13,464 nt of DNA from Mageeibacillus sp. UBA5436 (lineage in GTDB: Bacteria; Bacillota; Clostridia; Saccharofermentanales; DTU023). This document shows positions 1-7,543 of this stretch, in pieces (positions within the stretch are counted from its first letter, which is position 1; every line of letters begins with the position of its first letter). The notes under the pieces were generated by a model, which did not search any database, was not told where the DNA came from, and saw nothing but the letters and a program-made list of their open reading frames with translations. The stretch is taken from NCBI GenBank assembly GCA_002427545.1, contig DIRM01000032.1, positions 45,568 to 59,031 of the forward strand, given 5' to 3'. The position numbers were made by a program, and so were the translations under genes.

Positions 1-1
1 A

Positions 2-3000
2 TCTATTCCAGAAGAGGATGATGAAGAAACAGAAACGCCATCTTTTCCAGAAGATAGTAATGAAGAAACGGATAGTAGTGATGAGTCTGAGTTTTCAGAA
101 CCAGAGTTTTATGATGGCGATCTGTTCTTGTTTAATAAATCTTCGAGCTCAAGCTTGGGAAAAGGTGATGAAATTCTAGGTACAGATTATTTAATCACAG
201 CAATTAAAAATTATGCTGTTTCTCCTGATATTCGAGAAGCAGTGATTACCACCAATACTGCTGCAGGAAATTCCCAAACTATTGCAAATGTAATGGAAAT
301 TGATACACGAAATAAACAAGCTAAAATTATTACAGGATATGGAAAATTAAATCCACTTGAAGAAGGTTGGACGATGGAAACGATGACCAACCAAGCACAT
401 CTATATGAAAACACCTACAACGAAAATATTGTAGGGGGAATTAATGCATCCTTTTTTAATATCACTACTGGTGAACCTAGTGGACATCTTGTGATGAGAG
501 GAAATGTATATAAAAATGATCCGAGCAGAGGGTATCTTGCTTCATTTAATGACGGTTCTGTTGGAATTTTTAATTCAGGTATTAGCCTTGAACAAGCAGA
601 ACAAATTCAAAGTGAAAAAGTGGGTTATTCTTTAAGTGTAGAAGAAGCTGTTGGAGGAGCCACTTTGCTTGTTAAAGATGGAGAACTATTTGACCCAGGT
701 AGTGGTAATGATGGTTATTATTCCAGAAGTGCGGTGGGTGTTAAAGCTGATGGCACTGTAGTTTTCTTGCAAGCAGATGGAACAATGGCTCCAAGATCTC
801 TCGGTTATACAAAAAATGAAGAAGCACAGATGATGATTTCACTTGGCTGCGAAAATGCATTACGGCTTGATGAAGGAGGGTCTTCTACATTTTTATCTCA
901 AAGATCAGGTGAATCAGATCTTACAATGAGAAATGTTCCAGCTGGTGGAAGTGAAAGAGTGGTTTCAGGTTCTATTTTTGTTGTTTCTCAAACACCTCCT
1001 ACAGGCGAATTTGAAAATGCTATTATTACTCCAAACGCTGAAGTATTTACACCTGATTCAACAATTAATCTTACTGCATTAGGAGTTGATGCTTCGGGAG
1101 CACAAATAGATAAAATTCCGAATGATGTTTCTTGGCGATTGTCAGAAGAATCCTTAAATATGGGAACCATTACAAACGAAACAATTGATAATAATAAAGC
1201 AACGGCACAATTTCAAGCAAAAAATATAACTGGAGAGGTTGTGATTCAGCTTGTATACGAAGATAGTATTTACGGAAGTACAACTTTTTATATTCAAGAA
1301 CCGGATAATCTCTATTTTATAAGTAACGAAATAAATCTTGATTATGGAGAGGTAAGTGATCTCGGTCTTAGAGCAAAATATAATAGTGAGATTGTTAATC
1401 TTAAAGATGGTGATATACAGTGGGAAATAGGAGATGAAACAGCAGGAAATTTTGATGGTATTAAATTTAATACTACTGAAAATAAAAAGGTTTCAGTTTC
1501 TACTACTGTAACTGCCAAATATGGGGAACTTGAAGCTTCTTCTTTAATTAACATTGGAAAGCAACCACAAAACATTCTTGATGGTGGTGATGAAGATGGT
1601 CTAGATTATAGTAACATTGGCGATACAGTTCATGATTTTACAGGCCTTGCAAAAGATGCTATTGCTACCTATAGCTATGCAGGTCGAGGTGGTGTTGTCA
1701 AAGGTTCAGTTGTAAGTGATAGTGATCCTGAATTTGCTGATATTGTCCGTTTTGGTAACAAGGCAATTAAATTGGAATATGATTGGAGTAAAATTACTGG
1801 AACTGATGGAGCATGTTTAGGGCTTGGCGACTCTATTGATATTCCAGGAACCCCCAGTGCGTTGGGTGCATGGGTGTATATGCCTGAAGGTATGCCTGTT
1901 CCATGGTTCCGTGCCCAAATTTCAACAAGCCAAGATGGAAAAACTTATACAAATGCATATATTAATTTCAATGAAGAAGGATCTGATAGCATTGTGTCTG
2001 GTTGGCAATATTTGGAAGCTGACCTAACACAATATGCAGGACAACAAATACGTATCAATAGCGGAATGCTATTTAGAGCGATGGTCCTTAATAATGTAGG
2101 AGGTATGGGCTGGAAAACCACTGATGGAGTTGTTTTAGCCAAGGAGGATTTAAAAGGATATTTCCTACTTGATAATGTTCAATTCGTATACGGCTCAAAT
2201 AATCAAGATGTGACCAATCCAACAATATCATCAATAGAGCTTATTAATACAGATGGTAGCAGAGTTGATTTGGAAAATGGGACAGTAATTGATGAAAATT
2301 CGTTGAACTTTTTTGTAACCTACAATGATAATGAAGATACAGATGATTTTGCTACTGGTATAGAATCTGCATACTTCTACTTTGATGGTATAAATTTTGG
2401 GGAAGGTCAAAAAGACCATTTGGGTAGTACATTTGCTGGAGCTGAATTTGCGAATGGAGAACACTCAATTACTTTCTATGTTAAAGATGGTTTTGGTAAT
2501 GTGACTCGCCAGACAAGATATTTTACAATTAAGGGTAATGAAAAATATACAAATATGGAAATTTCTACAGGCGAAATACCGATACTTGGTGGAGAATTTT
2601 CATTGGATTTAACAAGTAATCAAGTAGAAAATATATCTAGCTTTAATACAACTATAAATTTTAGTGGAGGGTACACTATTCAGGATGTTGTCTTTAGCAA
2701 TGGTTTTACTGGTAACTATACAACAAACCCATCACAAGGAATACTTACAATAAAAGGTACAGGAGATGGAAGTGCTAATGATGCTTTGATAGCTAAAATA
2801 TTGCTAAAAGTTGGAACAGATGTTTCTGAAGGAGCGTCAGTAGGCGTTCAAGTAAATTTAGGAAATTACGAAGTTTTTGATTCTAGTGCTGCTCAAAATT
2901 CTGAATTATGGGCTAAAGGTTTCTCTAGTCAGAGAAAAGAATACATGTTAGAAGCTATGTACAGACTTAATGCAGAGCCACTAATCTATGGGCAATCCGC

Positions 3001-6000
3001 AAATATCTTTGTTTCAAATACAAATGGGGATTTAATTGATGATGTGAGTGTATATTATAACGATGATATACTGCTAGGAACATCTGATAAAAACGGTATT
3101 GTGGTTGCTGATGAACTTACGGAAAAAATTGAAAAATACACTCTATATGCCAAAGATAATAATGGTAATTATTCATTTCCAATAACTATTCAATGCACAG
3201 AACCGATCGAAAACAAAGAGGGGTATCCATATTATATTTTGATGAACTCAACATCGGATCCATATCATAATAAAAACATTACATGGTTATCTAGTCCAAA
3301 TTTAAGTCTAAGTAAGGCTATGATTGAATATTCTCAAAATGAAGATCTTTCCGATGCAATTAAGGTTGAAGGAAGAAGTAATCTTGTTACTTTTTCTGGT
3401 AATGCAAAAATAGTTAGGTCAAATGGTGTTGTAGCCAGTAATCTAAAAACTAATAGTACTTACTATTTCAGAGTTGGAGATGGTGAAAAATGGTCTGAAA
3501 TACTAAGTTTTAATACATCTTCTGCGGGATCAACTACAGATTTTTATATTATTGCAGACATTCAAGAAGACGATGCAGTAATAGGATTTGGAAACATTGT
3601 AAATCTCTTAAAACAACATACTTATGATTTTGGGATTCAGACAGGAGATGCTGTAGATAATGTTCGTTTTTATAATCAATGGGAAGATACACTTAGCTTG
3701 TTTGACACAGATGGCATAAATAGAACTGATGTTATTCATGTTATTGGTAATCATGAAGCTGATGATGATAATCAAAATGCTTATTCAACAAAAAATATTT
3801 TCGGCATTGAAGATGACTGGTATTCAGTAGAATATGGCAATGTATATATTGCTGTTCTTAACCATACGATGGAGGAGGAAAAGATTAATGCCTTTAAAGA
3901 TTGGTTAATTGCTGATGCAGCTAAGTCGACTGCCAAATGGAAAATTTTTACGACACATGTTCCTGTTTACTATACCAATCCAACGGGAGGAGGACAGGTT
4001 TACAATAAGTTACTTCCGGATGCTTTGGAGCAAGCAGGCATTAATTTTGCTTTTGCTGGGAACGATCATAGTTATGCCAGAACCCTGCCGATGACAGGTG
4101 GAGAAGTGGATGAAGATGACGGAATAGTTTATTTTATTGCAGGTTCAACTGGTGGAAAATCATATTCGGTTGTTGATAAACCAGAATTTAATTTCGACAT
4201 AGCATCTATTAACTTTAATAGTATTTATATGACGGTTTCTGCATCGGAAACAGAGTTTTTAGTTACCGCTTATGATGTAGACAAGAATGGTAATGCTACA
4301 GTGTTTGATCAGTATGAAAAAAGCTTAATTTGTGAAGATGATAATCATAACTATGAGTATGACAAAAATACTGATTTGTTAACATGTAGTAGATGTGGGG
4401 AATCCATCTATGCAAGTGTAGAAAAATATAATGGCTGGGCAAAAGATAAACAAACAAAGCGTGCGATGTACTTTGTAGCAGGGAAAGAAACAGTGGGATC
4501 AATTAGGCTCGAAGATGGATTCTATTATTTTGATGATGATGCTCTAGCTATAGATGGTGAAATTGAAATCGCCGGAGAAATATGCGAGTTTACATCAGGA
4601 AAATTCTCTAAGAGTACAACTAATTCACAAATAACCAACGCAGGATTCTGTGGTAAAAACATTGGCTTTATTATTGAAGATAAAGAACAGCTCACAATTT
4701 CAGGTGAGGGACGAATGTATGATTATACATCTTATGGTCTGGTTCCATGGGGAGATGAACAAAAAATTATTCAATCAGTTATCGTAGAGGAAGGGATTAC
4801 TTCTTTAGGAGATTTCTCATTTTTTGGTATGTCTGCTATTCGTAATTTCAGTTTGCCAGAAAGTTTAAGAAAAATTGGGGCACAAACCTTTAGATTTGCT
4901 TCTAAATTATCAACACTTAGAATTCCTGATGGTGTTGCTTTTATTGATCCGATAGCTTTTTACGCTTCAAAGGATCCGATTCATCAAGTTACCCTTGATG
5001 TAGCCGCTGGAAGCTGTGCCGAGAGCTATGCTATAACAAAAAAAATGAAAGTAAAATCAAGGGCGCCTTCATCAGAAAATCTGCCAATTTCAACAGGGTT
5101 AGTATGGTTTGATAAAGATTTACATTATGTAAAGGATGGAGTTCCACAATATGGTTTAATTCTTGCAGAAGATGATCAATACTATTATTTCTCTTCGATG
5201 AATTATAAAGCTCAAAAAGGAAAGGTTTGGACAACATTTACGCATGATACTGGAATTAAAGAAGGGTTCTATCAATTTGGTGAAGATTATGCAATGATTA
5301 ATCCGCCAGAAAAACCTGTAATTATTCCAGGTGGATTAACTTTAATTGATAATAAATATTATTATATAAATGAAGAAAACGGTAATTATGAAACAGGAAA
5401 AGTGTATGTAAATAAAACGAATGGATATCTAATTACGGGTTATTATTACTTTGCAGATGATGGACATATGTATGATGAGGAAATAGGATATTCTGAAGGT
5501 CAATTACACTATTTTAATAAAGGGAAAATAGATGGATATGGGTTGATGAAAATTGGTAATTACTATTATTATATATCAACATCTGACCAACGTATTATTG
5601 TTTCAAGAACTTATTGGATTACGGCACACAATAATTTATTAAAGGAAGGTTTGTATCAATTTGATGATAGTGGGAAATTATGTGACAATGGTTATTTTTT
5701 GATTGATGGTAATGAGGTTTATTATGATAAATATAAACCTGCAACTGCACCAGATCCAGATCCAGATCCAGATCCAGATCCAGATCCAGATCCAGATCCA
5801 GATCCAGAATTTATACCAGGATTAGTATTTGAGGATGGAAAATATTACTATCGTGAAGAAGAAAATGTTGAACTTACTGGTAAGGTATTTGTTTCTTTGA
5901 CAAACGGGTTGTTGCCAACAGGGTACTATTATTTCTCATCAGAAGGTTATATGTTAGATAATGTGGTATATAGTTTTGATGATTTAGAATATCATTATTA

Positions 6001-6637
6001 TGTTAAAGGCAAGATAAAAGCTCCAGGTCTTGTCAATGTTGAAGGTCATTATTATTATATTTCTACATCAAATTCGAAGGCGATTACAGGTCGACAATAT
6101 TGGATAACTGCACATAATAACTTACTTTCAGAAAATCTGTATTACTTTGCTGATGACGGTAAATTAGCTGATAATGGATATTATACAGTTAATGGAGTTG
6201 AACATTATTTCGAAGATTATAAAATATCAATTCCACCAACTGATCCAGACCCAGACCCAGAACCTGATCCAGTTCAAGAAGGACTTGTTTTATTAGAAGA
6301 CAAATATTATTATCTTGATTCAACAGGCCAAAAATTAACGGGTTTAGTTGATGTTAGCATTACTAATGGATTAATGCTTCCAGGGCAATATTATTTTGGT
6401 TCAGATGGGCACCTGCTGAATTGTGAAGTAGCTCCAATGAATGGAGATTATTATTATTTTGAAATGGGAAGAATATCAGGATTAGGGCTTATCTTCTTGG
6501 AAGGTGACTATTATTATGTATCAACAACAAACTTAAAAATAATAGTTAATCGTAAATACTGGATCACATTAACTAATGATCTTCTTCCTGCTACTTTTTA
6601 TGAGTTTGATGCTCAAGGGAAAATGATCAGAGAATGA
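2..6637 (+). CDS. Giant surface protein: phosphodiester glycosidase + metallophosphoesterase + LRR + wall-binding modules (5' partial)
   Basis: The frame is open to the left edge, so the start and any signal peptide lie outside; 2211 residues are visible. A TTG at 128 is not a convincing start because the same frame runs on upstream as an acidic Ser/Glu/Asp-rich linker. Domains by position: NAGPA-type phosphodiester glycosidase 180-990; two Ig-like segments 1000-1560; carbohydrate-binding-like beta domain 1590-2215 (LGAWVYMPEG, then GWQYLEADLTQ); Ig-like 2216-2536; cohesin-like 2550-2890; another beta domain 2930-3215; purple-acid-phosphatase-type FN3 3221-3530; metallophosphoesterase 3536-4170; CxxC segment 4331-4400; BspA-like leucine-rich repeats 4640-5060; four Tyr-rich modules 5096-6634. 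There is no LPXTG motif and no C-terminal membrane anchor, so attachment is probably non-covalent through the modules. The likely role is extracellular processing of phosphate-containing glycans on host material or on bacterial wall polymers. The architecture is read directly; the substrate is inferred and unknown. A terminator follows the stop. Confidence 0.95.
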   Translation, partial: SIPEEDDEETETPSFPEDSNEETDSSDESEFSEPEFYDGDLFLFNKSSSSSLGKGDEILGTDYLITAIKNYAVSPDIREAVITTNTAAGNSQTIANVMEIDTRNKQAKIITGYGKLNPLEEGWTMETMTNQAHLYENTYNENIVGGINASFFNITTGEPSGHLVMRGNVYKNDPSRGYLASFNDGSVGIFNSGISLEQAEQIQSEKVGYSLSVEEAVGGATLLVKDGELFDPGSGNDGYYSRSAVGVKADGTVVFLQADGTMAPRSLGYTKNEEAQMMISLGCENALRLDEGGSSTFLSQRSGESDLTMRNVPAGGSERVVSGSIFVVSQTPPTGEFENAIITPNAEVFTPDSTINLTALGVDASGAQIDKIPNDVSWRLSEESLNMGTITNETIDNNKATAQFQAKNITGEVVIQLVYEDSIYGSTTFYIQEPDNLYFISNEINLDYGEVSDLGLRAKYNSEIVNLKDGDIQWEIGDETAGNFDGIKFNTTENKKVSVSTTVTAKYGELEASSLINIGKQPQNILDGGDEDGLDYSNIGDTVHDFTGLAKDAIATYSYAGRGGVVKGSVVSDSDPEFADIVRFGNKAIKLEYDWSKITGTDGACLGLGDSIDIPGTPSALGAWVYMPEGMPVPWFRAQISTSQDGKTYTNAYINFNEEGSDSIVSGWQYLEADLTQYAGQQIRINSGMLFRAMVLNNVGGMGWKTTDGVVLAKEDLKGYFLLDNVQFVYGSNNQDVTNPTISSIELINTDGSRVDLENGTVIDENSLNFFVTYNDNEDTDDFATGIESAYFYFDGINFGEGQKDHLGSTFAGAEFANGEHSITFYVKDGFGNVTRQTRYFTIKGNEKYTNMEISTGEIPILGGEFSLDLTSNQVENISSFNTTINFSGGYTIQDVVFSNGFTGNYTTNPSQGILTIKGTGDGSANDALIAKILLKVGTDVSEGASVGVQVNLGNYEVFDSSAAQNSELWAKGFSSQRKEYMLEAMYRLNAEPLIYGQSANIFVSNTNGDLIDDVSVYYNDDILLGTSDKNGIVVADELTEKIEKYTLYAKDNNGNYSFPITIQCTEPIENKEGYPYYILMNSTSDPYHNKNITWLSSPNLSLSKAMIEYSQNEDLSDAIKVEGRSNLVTFSGNAKIVRSNGVVASNLKTNSTYYFRVGDGEKWSEILSFNTSSAGSTTDFYIIADIQEDDAVIGFGNIVNLLKQHTYDFGIQTGDAVDNVRFYNQWEDTLSLFDTDGINRTDVIHVIGNHEADDDNQNAYSTKNIFGIEDDWYSVEYGNVYIAVLNHTMEEEKINAFKDWLIADAAKSTAKWKIFTTHVPVYYTNPTGGGQVYNKLLPDALEQAGINFAFAGNDHSYARTLPMTGGEVDEDDGIVYFIAGSTGGKSYSVVDKPEFNFDIASINFNSIYMTVSASETEFLVTAYDVDKNGNATVFDQYEKSLICEDDNHNYEYDKNTDLLTCSRCGESIYASVEKYNGWAKDKQTKRAMYFVAGKETVGSIRLEDGFYYFDDDALAIDGEIEIAGEICEFTSGKFSKSTTNSQITNAGFCGKNIGFIIEDKEQLTISGEGRMYDYTSYGLVPWGDEQKIIQSVIVEEGITSLGDFSFFGMSAIRNFSLPESLRKIGAQTFRFASKLSTLRIPDGVAFIDPIAFYASKDPIHQVTLDVAAGSCAESYAITKKMKVKSRAPSSENLPISTGLVWFDKDLHYVKDGVPQYGLILAEDDQYYYFSSMNYKAQKGKVWTTFTHDTGIKEGFYQFGEDYAMINPPEKPVIIPGGLTLIDNKYYYINEENGNYETGKVYVNKTNGYLITGYYYFADDGHMYDEEIGYSEGQLHYFNKGKIDGYGLMKIGNYYYYISTSDQRIIVSRTYWITAHNNLLKEGLYQFDDSGKLCDNGYFLIDGNEVYYDKYKPATAPDPDPDPDPDPDPDPDPDPEFIPGLVFEDGKYYYREEENVELTGKVFVSLTNGLLPTGYYYFSSEGYMLDNVVYSFDDLEYHYYVKGKIKAPGLVNVEGHYYYISTSNSKAITGRQYWITAHNNLLSENLYYFADDGKLADNGYYTVNGVEHYFEDYKISIPPTDPDPDPEPDPVQEGLVLLEDKYYYLDSTGQKLTGLVDVSITNGLMLPGQYYFGSDGHLLNCEVAPMNGDYYYFEMGRISGLGLIFLEGDYYYVSTTNLKIIVNRKYWITLTNDLLPATFYEFDAQGKMIRE
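180..990 (+). other. NAGPA-type phosphodiester glycosidase domain
   Basis: This is the N-terminal enzymatic domain of the giant protein. It shows the landmarks of the phosphodiester glycosidase family (mammalian 'uncovering enzyme' NAGPA and bacterial relatives, formerly DUF2233): GGINASFFN at 434-460, SRSAVGV at 722-742, LDEGGSST at 866-889 (the family usually has D-G-G-G-S-S, here D-E-G-G-S-S), and a closing GSERVVSGSIFVV strand near 944-985. Family members hydrolyse sugar-1-phosphodiesters such as GlcNAc-P-mannose, releasing the sugar and leaving a phosphomonoester. Family assignment is strong; the actual substrate cannot be told. Confidence 0.88.
3221..4170 (+). other. Purple-acid-phosphatase-like FN3 + metallophosphoesterase domain
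   Basis: An FN3-like segment (3221-3530) precedes a calcineurin-like phosphoesterase, the arrangement of purple acid phosphatases. Metal-binding landmarks are in order: Asp in IADIQ (codon 3557), TGDAVDN (3641-3661), GNHE (3746-3757), THVPVY (3953-3970) and GNDHSYAR (from 4058). The last motif is normally G-H-x-H; here its first His is Asn (AAC, 4061-4063). The purple-acid-phosphatase Tyr ligand, in GDxxY, is also absent: the sequence reads GDAVDN. The other expected ligands are kept, so activity is plausible but not certain. It would cleave a phosphomonoester or diester outside the cell. Confidence 0.85.
5750..5803 (+). repeat. Perfect hexanucleotide tandem repeat (CCAGAT)9 encoding Pro-Asp linker
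   Basis: Nine perfect CCAGAT units are followed by one CCAGAA, giving a (Pro-Asp)9-Pro-Glu linker between two wall-binding modules. The unit is six bases, so gain or loss of units keeps the frame and changes only linker length. Confidence 0.97.
6240..6274 (+). repeat. Degenerate Pro-Asp/Pro-Glu linker repeat
   Basis: A second, shorter Pro-Asp-rich linker lies between the last two wall-binding modules. It is built from imperfect six-base units (GATCCA, GACCCA, GAACCT), so it is the diverged counterpart of the perfect repeat at 5750. Confidence 0.85.
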
Positions 6638-6666
6638 TTAAGTAAATTTATTAATAGAAAAAAATT

Positions 6667-6695
6667 AGGGGATGTGATCATGCCATATCCCCTTT
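6667..6695 (+). terminator. Intrinsic terminator after the giant gene
   Basis: AGGGGATGTG (6667-6676) pairs with CATATCCCCT (6684-6693), giving a 10-bp stem with one G-U pair and a 7-base loop. It is followed by TTTATTCT and preceded by an A-rich run (GAAAAAAATT), so it could work in both directions. It lies about 30 bases after the giant gene's stop. The AGGGGA that looks like a ribosome binding site here is the left arm of this stem. Confidence 0.7.
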
Positions 6696-6739
6696 ATTCT
6701 GAAATTAATCACTGGTATTGTATGTTTTTAAATAAAAAA

Positions 6740-6744
6740 AGGTG
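6740..6744 (+). promoter_or_regulatory. Ribosome binding site fixing the first glycosyltransferase start
   Basis: AGGTG, four bases before ATG 6749, matches the Shine-Dalgarno complement. The start it sets gives an N-terminus MNIQVLVATT, as expected for this glycosyltransferase type. Upstream in-frame candidates (GTG 6674, ATG 6680) sit inside the terminator hairpin. Confidence 0.7.
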
Positions 6745-6748
6745 TGAT

Positions 6749-7543
6749 ATGAATATACAAGTTCTTGTTGCAACAACTGATCAAAATAAATATAAATTAC
6801 ATGAGAAAATGAATATCCAAACTTCAACTATTATTGCTAATCAAGGTAATTTAGAAGGTGTCAAATATATATCATTTCGAGGTCAAGAAATAATTTATAT
6901 TAATTCGCTTACTCGTGGTGTTGGAAACAATAGGAATATAGCATTAGAATTTTCAGACGCAGATATATGCATACTTGCAGATGATGATATGAAATTCATT
7001 GACGGGTATGGAGAAATAGTTGCTTACATCTTTAAGGAAAACCCCAAAATAGATGTAATTATTTTTAATTTAATAGAGAAAGAAACTTCGCGCTATGTAA
7101 ATAAAAAAACAATTAAGATTCATAAACTTAATTATGGAAAATATGGATCAGCACGCATTGCTTTTAGAAGAAAACCAATTCAAAATTTTAATATAAGATT
7201 CAACCAAAACTTTGGTGGAGGTGCAAAATACAGTGCTGGTGAAGACAGTATTTTCTTAAATGACTGTTTGAATAACAAATTAAAAATACTGGCAGTTCCA
7301 TATGCAATTGCAGAAATAGATCAAAATTCTCAATCGACATGGTTTGTTGGATATAATGAAAAATTTTTTAAGGATAGAGGTGCGCTTTTTTGTAAATTGA
7401 ACGCGCGTGTCTCCAGGTTAATGGCCATACGCTATGCATTCCTCAAACATAAAAAATACAAAAAGACTCAAATAAAGCGGAGACAGGCATTAAAATGGAT
7501 GTTTCAAGGAATAAGGGATTTTAATGATGATGTTCAATGCTAA
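6749..7543 (+). CDS. Glycosyltransferase family 2-like (polysaccharide repeat unit)
   Basis: The product is 264 residues and cytoplasmic or membrane-peripheral, with no membrane segment. It resembles the short GT-A glycosyltransferases of Gram-positive capsule loci: an opening MNIQVLVATT strand, an RGVGNNRN segment, then ADICILADDD with the metal- and nucleotide-sugar-binding Asp triplet at residues 78-80, and GEDSIFL (Glu165-Asp166) in the acceptor/catalytic region. It should transfer one sugar from a nucleotide donor to the lipid-linked repeat unit; donor and linkage cannot be read from the sequence. It is the first gene after the terminator, and its end overlaps the next gene by 20 bases. 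The basic C-terminus (many Lys/Arg) may help membrane association. ATG 6749 is preferred over in-frame starts at 6674 and 6680. Confidence 0.88.
   Translation: MNIQVLVATTDQNKYKLHEKMNIQTSTIIANQGNLEGVKYISFRGQEIIYINSLTRGVGNNRNIALEFSDADICILADDDMKFIDGYGEIVAYIFKENPKIDVIIFNLIEKETSRYVNKKTIKIHKLNYGKYGSARIAFRRKPIQNFNIRFNQNFGGGAKYSAGEDSIFLNDCLNNKLKILAVPYAIAEIDQNSQSTWFVGYNEKFFKDRGALFCKLNARVSRLMAIRYAFLKHKKYKKTQIKRRQALKWMFQGIRDFNDDVQC

Larger units (their letters stand above)
5096..6634 (+). repeat. C-terminal Tyr-rich wall-binding modules (one short, three full)
   Basis: Four related modules end the giant protein. The first (about 5096-5290) is short and divergent. Three fuller copies begin at 5330, 5819 and 6281, a spacing of 489 and then 462 bases. 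Each runs G-L-x-KYYY, a TG[KL]V segment, TNGxL, a YYF/DG step, YYYxS T, a YWIT motif and a final YxF-D-x-GK. The pattern resembles choline-, glucan- or cell-wall-binding repeats of Gram-positive surface proteins, with an enlarged unit of about 120-135 residues. The ligand is not determinable. The copies are diverged at DNA level, so this is protein-level repetition and not a recent duplication. Confidence 0.82.

Noticed and set aside
128..130. TTG as the start of the giant gene
   Set aside because: The same frame is open to base 2 with protein-like acidic linker sequence, and no ribosome binding site precedes the TTG. The real start lies outside the window.
5750..5809. Short tandem repeat as a CRISPR array
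   Set aside because: The unit is six bases with no spacers and lies in frame in a coding linker.
6674..6748. Upstream starts (GTG 6674, ATG 6680) for the first glycosyltransferase
   Set aside because: Both sit in the terminator hairpin. The family N-terminus begins at ATG 6749, which has its own ribosome binding site.
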